From Quillaja saponaria (Eukaryota > Streptophyta > Magnoliopsida > Fabales > Quillajaceae), in the NCBI GenBank assembly GCA_029379385.1, contig CM055608.1:27836350-27900349 (forward strand): DNA of 64,000 nt, in the 5' to 3' direction. Shown piece after piece: positions 1 through 13,200 of the stretch (position 1 is its first letter; each line of letters begins with the position of its first letter). Below the pieces are notes generated by a model. The model worked only from the letters and a program-made list of their open reading frames with translations, was not told the DNA's origin and did no database searches. The translations under genes and the position numbers were made by a program.

Positions 1-668
1 TGGTTCTCGGATCAGGTAAAGCTCTAAGCTTGTCATCTATACACTTGCATAGGTGTGTATCAGGAAAATTTGAGATGATTATAAAGGGGTTGCAGTGAAT
101 GCTGAAAATGCCTTCTTCCTTTTGGGTAGTGCTACATAGGCTGCTGTATATTATAGGAGTAAAATGGTTTAGACAATGATTGAGAATGCTTAACGTGAAT
201 TAGGGTTATTTTACTACAAAAGTTTCTTAAATTGTATGAGATGTTAATTTTACTAAAATAATAATAAAAATTTAATCTTGGAGGTGAAGTTCAATAATTT
301 GTTGTATTATTGAAACTTGAAATGAACAATGTTGCTATAGTAAAAGCTTGGTGTACTTGTTCTGGGTTTTTTCCCCTAAGATGATGGTTATAAACCCACA
401 TATTTGTTTGCTGTTGGTAAAAAAATTTCCTACTTATTTTGTAGATTCTGTGTATAGGTATGAGCTACCAGCTTCAAAATTTATGGACTGTGTTAAAATT
501 ACCTGCTTATTTTGTGGAATATCTGTCTTCCTTTAAAAATTCTTGTGCAAAAACAAAAAGATTATGTCAGTAATGAAGGGAGTTCTGCCTCACCTTGATG
601 TTGAAGGATCTCTCATACCAATTAGATTATTTGACACATTTATGTATCTTCTTGTTGGCTAGAAAACA
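1..668. other. Intergenic / 5' flank of the MUSTANG-like gene
   Basis: AT-rich sequence with only short chance reading frames. I see no recognisable coding segment, RNA gene or repeat. It probably holds the 5' flank or untranslated leader of the transposase-derived gene that starts at 669. Confidence 0.5.
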
Positions 669-2700
669 ATGGTGAAGAAAAGAGAGAAGAAGTCATTTTT
701 TTGTTATTGTCATTTTGATGGAGAGTTAATAGTGAATGAATACATGTCATACAAGGGTGGTACTGTGGATGGCATTGTGATTAATGAAGATACCACGTAT
801 GATGCATTTGTTGATATGGTATGTACACGACTTTCCACAACTCCTATGGGGAAGTTATTTCAATACTCAGTCAAATTTGACAAATCTCGTCTGCTGCCCC
901 TGAAAGATCAAGATAGCTTGAATAACTTGTTGAATTTTAATGACGGCACTGGTTATGTGTACATAACTGCAACAGGGGAAGTTGCAAACCTTGCAGTTGT
1001 TAGCACAAGGTATAATATTTTCTCTCCTTGTCTTTTATACATGTAGCTTTCATTTGTCAGACTTGAATATAATAAAATGTTTAATTATTAGGTCTTCTAC
1101 TACAGTGAGTCAATCAGTCGCAGATCAACATGCTGGAGTAGAGTTCGCTGATCAAGAACTAGTCAGGTTTTCTGACACAGATAATAACTCAACTGACAAT
1201 GAAATTGGAAATCCACCATTGTTAGAAGGGTGTACTTCTAGTCTTAAATCACCGCGTATTGATAAAGAGTGGGAAACACAATTAACTGGTCAAGGACAGA
1301 TATTTGACAGTGCCGAAGAATTTTCGTCTAGCATTATACAAGTATGCTATTGCAAAACGCTTTAGGTATAAGTTCATAAGAAAAGAAGATGCATACAAGT
1401 TAGTACCTTGGATGTGCCAACATATAATGAATGTAATGCCAGGTTCAGTTGCTGCATGGTCATCCACTGAAGATAATAGATTCAAGCAATTATTTGTTGC
1501 TTACCACTGCTCTGTACGTGGATTTCAAGATGGATGTGGGACACTGCTCTTCTTAGATGTCAACAATTATCTTGAACAATGCGATGGTATTTTACTGTCC
1601 GTGACTGCATTGGATGCAAATGATGAGGTCTTTCCTGTGGCTTATGGGGTGGCCGCTTTAGCTATTGATGTTGATTGGACATGGTTTGCGCAGAAACTAA
1701 GGTTCGTCGTGGGTGAACGTGAGGTTGTGATAGTCTCTAACAGAAGCCAAAGCATGGTAAATGGACTTAATGAGGTATTTGGTCTTGAAACCCATTCCCT
1801 GTGTTATCAGCACTTAAAGCAAAATTTTAGCTCTTAATATTGAACAGCTGCATTTAGGGTCTAATTCAAGGAAAGCTGCACTGGACCTTCTCGAATGCAT
1901 TGCACTTTTGAGATTAATAACAGAATATAATAAGGCCTTAGTGACCATGCACCGGTTAAATAAGGATCTACATGACTGGATTTTAGCCAATTGTCCTGAT
2001 CGTTGGGCCAAATCAAAGGAAGCGCTGAGCTCTGATGAGACGAACGACTTCAATTCCTGGATGTCAATCGAGTGCCAAAAGCCAATTATGGAGTTTGTGA
2101 AAGCACATCAACACAATTTGAAAGACTTGTTACATAGCCGACAGAGATTTTGCAAATTGGGAAGGTCAGGTTGGTGACAACATCGAAAAGAAAATCAGAG
2201 GAAATTTAACTAAAGCCCAGAATCTTGTTGTCATCCTTGCATCTGATTTTATATTTGAATTTGAAAACCAGAATTCAACTACTGTGGTAGACTTGACATC
2301 ATGGTTTGCTCTTGCTTAGAGTGGCAGATGACTGGAATTCCCTGTCCACATGCATGCAGTGCATTGCAATGGGCAAATCTTGACGTGTACCAGTTTTTCC
2401 AGAAGTGTTACCTTAGAAAGACACAGCAGCTAATTTATCAAGAGGCAATGCCTGATATTTCAATGAATGATATTCCTGCCCCTGGTGATAATGCCGATCT
2501 GAATAATGGTGTGCCATTTGATTTACTGCCTCTGATGTCAAGCGTGGAGTTGGGCATCCAAGGGGCATCCGAAAGCATAAGAGATTTAATTGTTCTAATT
2601 GTAATGAAACCAACGATAACCAGTTAAGTTGTAAAAAGACACGCAACAAGACATGTGCAACTTCTTCTGATTGTAATGAAACTGGAGAAAACCTGTGAAT
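669..2700 (+). pseudogene. MUSTANG-like (MULE transposase-derived) gene, frameshifted
   Basis: This is a relic or mis-sequenced copy of a MUSTANG-family gene, a domesticated Mutator-like transposase of plants. Exon 1 (669-1009) encodes a PB1-like domain (motifs YKGG, KFDKS, LKDQDSL). A GT-AG intron spans 1010-1091 and exon 2 starts at 1092. The MULE transposase core follows (YAIAKRFRYKF, then LLSVTALDANDEVFPVAYG, then CYQHLKQNF), then a SWIM zinc finger (CSCLEW...GIPCPHA, 2301-2370) and a C-terminal zinc-knuckle-like CSNCNET (about 2588-2610). The frame breaks at about 1320 (one extra T), about 1825, about 2145, about 2302 (one T missing) and about 2545; joining the frames restores family-like sequence throughout. 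The position where the family has SDR reads SNR, which would remove a catalytic Asp. I cannot tell whether the indels are true decay or homopolymer errors. The domain assignment is firm; the functional state is not. Confidence 0.78.
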
Positions 2701-4113
2701 TTCCAGTATCTCCCTTTTCTCCTTCCTTCCGGGGTCATTTTCCTAATGATTCTCCACCTTTATGAAGCCAGCACAGCTGAAATCTTAGCCAACTTGTTTT
2801 ACATCCTGTAATAATCCACAGATATATATGTGTTATTGTCAGTGCCCATCCTGGATTCATGTTTTTCTAGCTATAATCTCCAGTAGCTACCAGCAGAGAC
2901 ATTGTTATAATTTTAATATAGAAATTAACAACAATTACATTAGAATCTTTCTGGACTGGGAGCTATCTATTGGCCCCTAATTCTTGAACCTTTCATGCAC
3001 CTTTCATATACCAAAAGAAAGAAGAATTTAATTTGATGGTCATACCCTGAACTCAGACTCTCAAGGCTCCAACTTGATTTTGAACTAGTTTAATTGTGAG
3101 ACTGTCACTTTGAAAAGTATCTAAAGTTCCTACTAGATTTTACAATAACCTGAAAAATGTTACGATCAAAATATGTGAAAAGTTATAATGCGGGATTGTT
3201 TTCCTTTTTCTAAATTTCATCTAAAGCTGGTTAGCTGTAGAGAAGTTGTGAATATCCTGGGAGCGTGGACATAGCGTTTCTGTAATTAGCCATTATGATC
3301 AAACAAGCTTCTGTCCGAAGTGCAACTCTGATGGATCCATTAGGTGCCTTTAGACGTTCCAGGAGACATCCTTTTCTTGCCGGCTCATCTGTTCATTACG
3401 TCCAAGATTGCAGCTCGTGTGCTTGTGAAGGAGAACAAAGTAATTAGATTTATGATATATAATTTAATAATTTTTTAACAGTTATTAATTTCTTTTCTAT
3501 TAAAATTTTATTTTATTTTTTCTTATATTATTAGAATTTTCTTTTTATTAAGACTTTAGAATTACTTTTCATGCATTTTTTTAGGGAGTTTATATAATAT
3601 CCCTAATGCCTCATTGTTCAAAAGTTTTTTGTGAATTAATAAACTGTTGCCTTTCGATAATTATTAGTTGGTTCTTCATCAGCTTGTGTTGTCCATTCTG
3701 TGAATTGTGGGAAGATGACAATTTTTGTTAAGGTGCATGAACAGATACTTTTGCATGTAGCTGCAGGATTTTTAGTTTTTCTTGGAATGCTATACAATGA
3801 AGCTGCGAGTTTGTGTGTCGATTGCTTCTCTCACGTTAATCCATGTAGATGAACATATATTGCTAATGATCGAACACAGCCAAAAGTCCGAGAAAGTTAT
3901 CAAACATATAATATTAATCCAGTAGAAAAGCATCAGAACAATGCATCAACTACAGGTACTAAACAGAACTGTTTATAATATGTTCTGGAAAAACATTTCC
4001 CAAGTGTTAGAAAATGGCTTAAGCAGAACTGTTTTTTTATACATAAGAATTTCATATAGTTGTATACCTATGAGGCTTCGGAGAAGAATAGACAACACCA
4101 AACAGCAACTCCA
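2701..4113. other. Intergenic region between two convergent genes
   Basis: Presumed 3' flank of the MUSTANG-like gene and of the minus-strand dehydrogenase. A slightly GC-richer island at 3290-3450 contains a short plus-strand frame of about 50 codons starting at 3295, which I do not recognise. The rest is AT-rich with no supported gene. Confidence 0.4.
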
Positions 4114-5711
4114 TTAAGGTTTTGAAGCTGAGTTGACCAACTTGTTACTGAAGTCCCACAATTTCCTTGCTAACATCTCATCTCTAGCAAATTGACTTGG
4201 TTCAAATTCATTGCCATCCAGGTAGTACTTTCCGTATACACCTTTCAAACTTGGATGGAGTGCTACATAGCATGTGGTGGCTGCTCCCTGATAGATCAAC
4301 GATAGGGAAAGATGGATACTGAGTATTGTTACTGACTAACCAGACTCGGTTACAGATTGTTTGGATAGTTGAAAGGGATGAAATTTTTTATCAGTGCCTT
4401 TATATCTATACCTGTGTGTGTGTGGGTCTGATGTAGTCATATATTGTTGGGTGTGTATTGTACTCATTGAAGCAAAATATTAAAACTTTTCCCACCACAA
4501 AACTCAATAATTCAACATATTCATGGAGAAACTACTATACCTGCGGTATATCCTTCCACATAAAAAAGGTGAACATCTTTAAAAATTCTGCATACAATGT
4601 GAGCAAAATAAAAATTAATGATAACAATACACAAGAAGCTACCATTTTGTGTTTTAGGAATGCAACACGTGACGTACTCATTAGGAGTGCAGAGTGTCTC
4701 ATAAGAGGAGTCATTATAAATCCTGGGTGGACTGAGTTGGCTGTAATGTTTACACCCTCCTCCTGTATAGGATGATGGCAAATGCATGCTCAAAATGGGG
4801 AATGGTAAAAATAGGTAGTCAGCGATACATATTTTATGCTAAACAGAAATAGCTGTAAGGAAATGACTCATTTCTTTAAGAAAGAAAGAGATCAACAAAG
4901 AAATTTTTTCTAAGGTTTATGAATTGGATGCCTAGAATGTAATGTGAATTCTCACCAACTGATATACAGAATGTGTTAGTCATTACTTCCATTGACACTG
5001 AGATAGGTGCCCAAGAGGTATAAGCACTAATTAAAAAGGGACTTTAGTATTTGGACTAATAGAAATAGAACAATCACCTGCAAGCGACGAGAGAGCTCAT
5101 TTGCATGTAGTATGTTTGCTAACTTGGATTGCCCATATGCCTTCTTGTCAGAGTAACTGAAACAAAATAATAAACATAGGAAAAAAATCAGAAGGCCACT
5201 TATGTTGGCAAAATCATATAATTACGCGGTGCATATCACTCTAACAAGCTGGATCAAACATCTCTAAGCTCAAATTACGAGCTGTGGGGTACAATTGCAG
5301 ACAAAAGAGAAGAAGATAAAATAAAACTTGAACATACCCAATTTCATCATTGATCTTATCAAATTGAATCCCGTCTTCATAAGTGTGGAGGTGGGCAATT
5401 GAAGACAAATTCACGATCCTGCCCTCAATACCAGTTGCTCTGGCCGTGTTCTTCATTTTGTCAAGCAACAGGTTTGTCAAGAGGAAATGGCCTGATAAAT
5501 GGAGGATGTCTGAAGTGAGAAACCAAATACTGTAGTATGTTGTTGAGAATTACAATTTACTCTCAGACTTACCAAGATGATTTGTGGCAAATTGCATCTC
5601 AATTCCATCTTCTGATAGCTTGTAGGGACAGAACATGACACCAGCATTGTTTCTGAAATGTAAGGCTAATGCTTTAGTCCATTTGGGATGACATAATTCA
5701 GACGCACTAAC

Positions 5712-5751
<40 letters not shown>

Positions 5752-7139
5752 CACATCAAGATGTTCAGAGGAAGATTGAGAGCGTTAAAGTTGTCAACAA
5801 ATGCTCTAATAGATCTTATAGAGCAAAGGTTGAGCTTCAGAACATTCACTCGAGCAGTTACATTGTCCTTTAGAATAAGGTGTTTTGCTTCATTTGCAGC
5901 CTCCAAGTTCCTAGCAGCAATGATGACATGGGCTTTTCGAAGAGCTAAGACTCGTGCTGTTTCCAAGCCAATCCCACTTGCTCCTCCTGCATTTGTTGAG
6001 TGTTTGACAAAGACATTAGAACATGATTTGAGGACCTTGAGAAAATTTCCCTCTAAAAGCAGTTGGCTATTTGGTTACTAAGGCACAATTTGAGGCAACA
6101 ACCATGAATCATGCCATAGCCATGTATACAGCTGGTTAGTGGATAAATGAGGAGGTCCTCCTTTAATGGGTGGGTAGCTTCTTAGAAACTGAAGCAGAAT
6201 TGGAAGATTACTTACAAAAGAAAATGATAGTAAATGGTATGATCAGAGACTGTAGGGGAGAGTAATTTGTGGGAGAGTAATCTGTGGATCACTAATACTA
6301 AATTGATCCTACCTAAGCATCTTTATGACCACACAAACTGTGCGTCTGAATTATCATCCCAGTATGAAACTCAATAACTGCAGTTAACAGGTTGAGTTTT
6401 TTGTTGTACTTTCTCCCAACATTAATCCATGATCAACCCAAAGTCTCAGGCTTTATCAAGAGATAAGGGTAGAGATATGTGTTTATGACTCTTTAAAAGT
6501 TTTTTGTCCCATATGGAAAATCTTCCCAAATTCTCAGGCTTTATCAAGAGTAAATATGTTTATGTTCCTTTTTTTTTCCCTGAAAAGTAAAGAAAACCCA
6601 TGATGGAAGAGTAAAATTAGGAAATTGTCTCACCTGCATACAAGAAAAAATTGTTCCTAGTAGAAAATGTTGAGATTCTTTGGAGTAAAACATCACAACT
6701 TTCTACTACTTTTGAATCAACTATGTTTATGATTTAGGAAAATGTGATTCAAATTGATTGGAGATAGCAGCATTTAATCTTAAAAGAAACTCCAAACAAA
6801 CAGGTGTTGACAGGAAAAAATCAAGGCACAAAAATGGAATGACTAGAATCATGTTTCCAGCATCCTATCTAATAGTCAGTGGTTGGGGTGTTATTTCCAC
6901 CTCAAAAGACAGACCATACTTGGTGTACTAACGCCTAACAATGTAAACAATATTAAGAAATGAGAATTCACATAACCAACCCAGAAAGGTAAAAAAAAAA
7001 CGAAATAAATTACAAACTGACCAGTGACAATAGCAGTGAGATTGCTGGCATCGATTCCTTCAGTAACCTGCTCAGCAGTAGAGGCTGATCCAAACCCACT
7101 TGGCCCTGGCTTCCCTGTTATCAGAGAAATAATACCCAT
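4114..7139 (-). CDS. Short-chain dehydrogenase/reductase, TIC32-like
   Basis: NAD(P)H-dependent SDR of the plant TIC32 / retinol-dehydrogenase-like group. TIC32 itself is a chloroplast inner-envelope import component; I infer relatedness, not location. Eight exons on the minus strand: 7022-7139, 5755-5986, 5573-5652, 5338-5491, 5078-5156, 4678-4762, 4541-4587 and 4114-4287. All borders are GT-AG and the sum is 969 nt (322 aa), the usual family length. Visible motifs: cofactor loop TGGASGIG (39-46), NNAG (118-121), active-site Ser about 174 in NLSSIAHL, and YGQSK (Y202, K206). The C-terminal [16 protein letters not shown] block is typical. The N-terminus [19 protein letters not shown] also matches the group. 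Intron 1 is long (about 1 kb). Intron 2 starts with a long CT run right behind the donor. Nothing suggests loss of function. Confidence 0.93.
5713..5749. repeat. (AG)18 microsatellite in intron 2 of the dehydrogenase gene
   Basis: An uninterrupted dinucleotide run. On the gene strand it is a CT tract that begins about five bases after the intron 2 donor (donor at 5754-5753). Confidence 0.95.
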
Positions 7140-7235
7140 TTCCTTAAATCACGAAAGTATTTCAATAATAATACCTCAACGTTGAGCTCTGACACACAAC
7201 ACCATCTGAATACTGAATATATACAAGCACATGTC

Positions 7236-7258
7236 AGAGAGAGAGAGAGAGAGAGAGC
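7236..7258. repeat. (AG)n microsatellite upstream of the dehydrogenase start
   Basis: A short AG run about 100 bases upstream of the minus-strand ATG at 7139, so a CT-rich stretch in the leader or core promoter, a common position for such tracts in plant genes. Confidence 0.85.
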
Positions 7259-10200
7259 AAGGGGGAGATATTGTAACGCAAAAGTAGAAATAGGAGGAGA
7301 GGGAAAGACAGAATAAGGAATGGGACAATTGGGATAGGTGGGGGAAGAAATGCATGAGAATAGACATGGAGTTTGGCGTAATGTAGGTGGTAAATTTCCT
7401 TTTCTTTAAAGAGTTCGGGACCCGGTCAAGATGTGTATTCAATACTCAGCAGTTAAAAGAGATGTCGTTACTCAAATTTAAAACAAGTCATTCACACCTG
7501 GTTTAACACACTTGATTAATTAGTTCTCAAACGTGGTTAATATATAAGTAAATGAATTTTTTTTCTTAATAATTGGTTTTAAGAATGATTAAGAAAATTA
7601 ATTAATTTTAAGAATGATTCTAACATGATATCAAAACTACTAAAAAAATATATAAATTATGAATTAATGAAACACATTTTTATTTTATTTTTATTTAAGA
7701 ATATTTTTATAAAATTTCACATATTAGAATTGATATTATCACACTGCAGAGTGCAGTTTCGTGCAATTCGAAACTCACAATACACGCACTAGTGAAATTA
7801 TATAAAGGATCATATGACTGATTGTTTTAAGACAACTGAGTCATCCAATACTTACATTACTATAGAATTGACGTGTGTTGAGTTTTCTCTTGTCCAGCTG
7901 TATTAACCGTTATGAATGACAAATGTGACAGATATTTATAACAAGACCAGAGGCTTATTATTATTCCTACGCACCCATCATCCGTCTGAGTATATGTCAG
8001 AGTGAGTAGTTAGTAACTTAGAATCAGGGTATACATTTAAGAGCCGTTCAAGTACCAACATAATATTACTATCTTCGGACTCAACTAAAATTATTGCTAC
8101 ATTATGAATCATTTAAGCATGATCAGAATTGGGTCAATTGAAGTATGTTTGGTCTAAGGATTGTGAAACAAATTGTCGGTTGGAAAGTCTATTGGATGTA
8201 TTTGGAAGTCTTAATCAGATGATTGGGTCAATCTGAAAAATTTGTCCAATTACACTATGAATTGTAATATGTGAGAGTAAAATATTGTAAGTACTCTTAA
8301 TTATTTGAAATAATATCAGTCTTCCCTAACCTATCACTCTATATCTGTGATTCATCTCTTTATTAAACTATTTTATTTTTAGTAATTAATTATATGACAA
8401 TAAGTTATGCACTATGAATAAGTTTTAAATAGTAATATTTTAAAATATTTTACTAATAATTAAATAATATTTTTTAATAAATTTGTCAATTTGTGCACCA
8501 AATACCTTATTTTATACATGCTCTTTGATGATAATTTCACACTCAAATTGACTTATGTAATCAGCACACCAAACACATATTTGACATATACTCAATTTGC
8601 ATGCCAATATATATCAGAGTTATGCTAAATTGATTTATGCAATCTAATTTATATATTATTCTGAATTTTGTAATATATATACAAAATGAAGCCTTATATA
8701 TAATGGATTGATCCACAAGTAAAAGTTAAGAAAAAAAAAAATACAAGATAAATCTATTTCTATCTCAATCAATTTGGGAATGAAATCGGTCATATTTTTC
8801 CTATTTGGGGTCAAGTCAATTCGAGTTCAAATAACATTAGATTTTGCATTTTTTGGATCAAATTATTTTCTGGTTCATTCAGTCCCTATGGGTTATTGTT
8901 TTTCAAATGGGCTACTTTATTTTGAAATTTTCAATAAGCTCGTTGTAATTTTATTTTAATTTCAACTGAATCTCATGCATGTTTGTATTTTCACCATTAA
9001 TTTTTTCAACAAATTTTGTATATTTGTAGTGGATTTTGTACATAAATGTTAGAATTATAATTGGCATGTATTGTTTAGTTGTCTTGCTTTCATTTTTTAA
9101 TAATTTTCATTTGTAAATTAATGATAATACACGAGTGAGACTCAGTTGAAACTAAAATGAAAGCACAGTGACCTATTAATTAAAAAAGAAGACATATTTA
9201 CCTAATTAAAAAAATTAAAACAACAAAAGCAAAAGGATCCATAGTGTAATTATTTGACCTAAACTTATCACAAAAACTCAAACAATTGGCAAACTATATA
9301 CATATGTATTTAAGTATTTGTTAATAACATGGTTTTAAAATCAAGTTAAAGAATTCAATAAACAACCTGTAAAAACACGTAACATGCAAATTACCATCAA
9401 CAATACCAATTAGAATATGAGTTATCTACAAATTAAAAATTAAGAGTTTCAACTTATAAATTTAACATGAAATTATTTTGGAAAATTCACACGCTTTTAT
9501 TTAAGTATTTAACCTGAAAATAACATTTCATGATCCATGGCATCCATTCTCTTAATTACAATTTTAAACCAAGTTGAAGATTTTAATAAATTTATAGATG
9601 ATTCACATTAACATCCAAATGTAAATTGGTATGTACATACTTACCTATCAAATTAATGGAATTGAATATCTACCTACCTATCTAAGAAGAACAAAATTTC
9701 AAACAACTTAAGTATTTAATTAATAGGAAAATAACATGGCACATTTATTAAGATTTTGAAAATGTTGAATATTCCAATAATTAACTTCTAATAAATTACA
9801 ATATTTTTATTTTTATTTTTGAGGTTCAAAAGAAATTTACTGGATTTATGAGTTAAGCAATCAAAAATAATTTTCTCACTTCTTGTAAATCTTTATACAA
9901 AGAGAAAGCGAGACCAGATATCAAATTTTTGATATACAACACAAATAAATTTATCAGTTGATTCATTTCTAATAATTACTAAATTGATAGATGATTGACA
10001 TTAATATAAATATATAAATTAATTAAAATTCATATATACGTATTTGTGCGTGATTAAAGTAGGTAATGGATAATGACCAATTAGAACCATTGAAGTCACC
10101 GTCGACGTACAATCCATTTAAAAAGATAGCTAAAACAACATTGATATTATCCATTTAGGTTTCCATTTCTTCCTTTAAAAAGAAACCTCAAATTTTTAAG

Positions 10201-13200
10201 CTTTCTTTGTGTGGTTAAAAAGATATTAGTTCAAAAGAATAAGATTTAAGCATATTTAGTCTCAAAAAATATAATGCTCTAATTAATATTAGAATAATAG
10301 ATATTTGAAAGATAAGCATGATTTGAATTAAAAATAACATTTAACTAAATTATTGCCATAAGCCTTTCTAATTTTCTCATACTAATTCTCATCTCCTTGA
10401 AAGTTAATAAAGATATAAGCAGAGTCAATTGGCATTGTATCGAATCAGATTTTATTTATTTGGAATAATAATATTTTAAATCTGGGTTAAGTTTTGATAA
10501 ATGCAAATAAAGATATTTTTTAATTAATCGGTCAGTATTGGACACGTAGCAGCCTGGCCACTATAAAGGCAAATGGCCACAAATTGCAGCTGGTTACTAA
10601 CTCTCCAAGGACAGTGACAATGCACGCATGTGTCTGTTTCATTACCAGTTTCTATCGTTGTCAAAATTAAAACATCATCCCCACCATGCACTGCGGCTCA
10701 TGATCATAAGTATGCCTTTGCATGTGGGGGTGGACATTTAGCTCGAATAGATATTATATTAATTTTTTGAAAGTTGTAAAATTAATTATAAAAATATGAT
10801 GGTATAATTGTGAATAGCAAATTTGTGTGAAAATAACATACAAGCATAATTGTATTATATTTGTACAAATATAATATAACATCTGAAAGAGTTTTGTGTC
10901 TCTTTTGCAAAGTCACCGTGAGGCCTAAGAAAAACGGTGTAAATAATTTTTGGTTGATTATAGATAATTTGAATTTGAACTGTATTGATTCATGTAATTA
11001 ATTTGTGAGTGATTAAAAATGATTGATATTGACTTAAGATTGATTAGAGCATGATTAAAATTAATTTAAGAATATTAAAGAATAATTAGATTTAATTTGA
11101 TTCAATTAATATTTAATTATCCACTCAATTACAATTTATCTTCAATTAACATTCAATATTTACTCAAGTACTTTGTCTTCAATCAACAATCAACACTCAA
11201 TTATATAAGTGATTGACTAATCAACATTTGATTTAACCAAATTGTAATTTTGATTATCATCACCATTTAATTAGCTAATTATAATTGACTACTAATCAAT
11301 ATAAAATTTTATATTTTAGTATCAATTAGTCAAAATTATACAATTAATAAATTTGTAAAATTGTTTCAGGGTCTACAACAAATTTCTCATTTAATTTTTC
11401 AGGTACAACTAAGTTGAATATCACAAAGCAAATTATTATTTCAATTGACTAGCTTTTGTGGCACACGAGTTGTGCATAAATAGTATTTATGATATATAAT
11501 TTATAAAAATAATGCACCGTATTAATTATAGTAATCAAAATAATTACAATTCTAATTCTATTAATATTAATATTAAAATAGGAAAGAAATAAAAGAGAAA
11601 TAAAAAAGGTAAATAGTTTATTTGAAGCAAAATAACAACTAAAAAGTATTTATGTAATAGTAAAAAAAAAAAATCACTAAACCACTTTTATGTTGTTCTA
11701 TTTAAATAAAAATAGAATAAATGGAATTTATTTGGGTGGTTTATTGAATAATAAATTTGTGGGAGTTTCAAAAGTTTAAAAGTGTTGAATAATAGGGTTT
11801 AAAGCATTTTATGACAGCTGAATTGTTACAATTTAATATTTGATTTTGTAACTTATATAACTTAATTCTTTATTCATTTCAATTTTAAATTGTGTATTTA
11901 TTTCAATTATTATTTTGATATAAGAGTTACAAAATCATACTACTATATAAACCTTTCATTCTCACATTTTCTATAGATATATAAGAACTCACTAGCACTT
12001 ACATAGACAACGGTGTGGGCATAAAGAATTCGTCTCCTTTTCTTGTGTAGAGAATTGAAAGACATACTGTGTGTAGTAGCTGAGCTGTTGCATCTTGGGG
12101 GCAACATGTCAATATACCTCTGCATCGGTTGAACAATCTATGTGGTGGCATGAATTGTCTTAAAGAAAACGATATATTTGTGCCTCATCTCAACTTTCTA
12201 CATTTTTTTGACTCATTTTATATTATGTTTATATTTAATAATTTATCTCCATCAATTTATTTATTTAAATTGTAATGTTATTATTGATTATTATAATTGT
12301 GACATAATATTGACGAATATTTTACAATTAAAAGTTAGAAACTCATAAGGGACATGTTGAATTATACTTTTTGGTGATACTTTGATAACTTGTCTTACTA
12401 TTTTTCTTGTAAGATTTGTAACTTGCGAATATGAATACATTTTGTTTTAAGTTGCTCTCCAGTAAGCTCTAAAACACCTATAAATAAATTATTAACAAAT
12501 AAATTATATATAAATATAGTGTAATGACTTACCAAAAAAATTCAATAGATGTTTATGTAAATCTTAATAAAATATTTAGATACCAATGCAAAATCCTTAA
12601 AAAAATTTATAAAAAAAGACTTTAGCCATACCAAAGATAGTGAAATACTAATTAATTACTCGTAGTTATTGGTATATAACAAGAAGATAAGATAATAATG
12701 AATAAAAGGAGAAACAAAATCAATAAAAACAGTATATATATGAATTAAATATGCTTTTTGGCCTATGATATGCTCAATTTTACATGAGAATAATATGCAT
12801 ATATATGGTTTTTAGCAATGATGGTCAATGGACATCAATACTGAATCTCATGATCATGATCAAGGCCTCCCTCCAATTCCTCCTCTGCAATATTTAATAT
12901 TTAATATATATTCTCCATAAGTGTATATACCAAAACAAAAAGAGTATATAAACATGGAGAAGTTGCAAAAAAACAAAAAAAAATATGTAAACTTAGAGCT
13001 TCATAAGCAGATATAATGAAAGTAAATAGGAAATTATTCTTGGAATAAACTAACTAATTATGATTGGATGAAGAGTTCCAAGATTGTCATTGTATTATGT
13101 AAATATAGGTTCTGCTCATGTAATTATATATCATATAATTAGACAATTCTAAAACTAATAGAAAATTATGCAAAAAAGAAAACAATTCATATTAGAACAA

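Noticed and set aside
348..536. Short frame upstream of the MUSTANG-like gene
   Set aside because: No similarity recognised and typical chance composition.
4458..4793. Open frames on both strands spanning the dehydrogenase exon 6-7 region
   Set aside because: The minus frame reads through a 90-bp intron (4588-4677); splicing gives the family sequence instead. The plus frame is antisense.
5713..5749. Possible CRISPR or satellite array
   Set aside because: It is a plain dinucleotide microsatellite. No spaced repeats of CRISPR type exist in the window, as expected for a plant genome.
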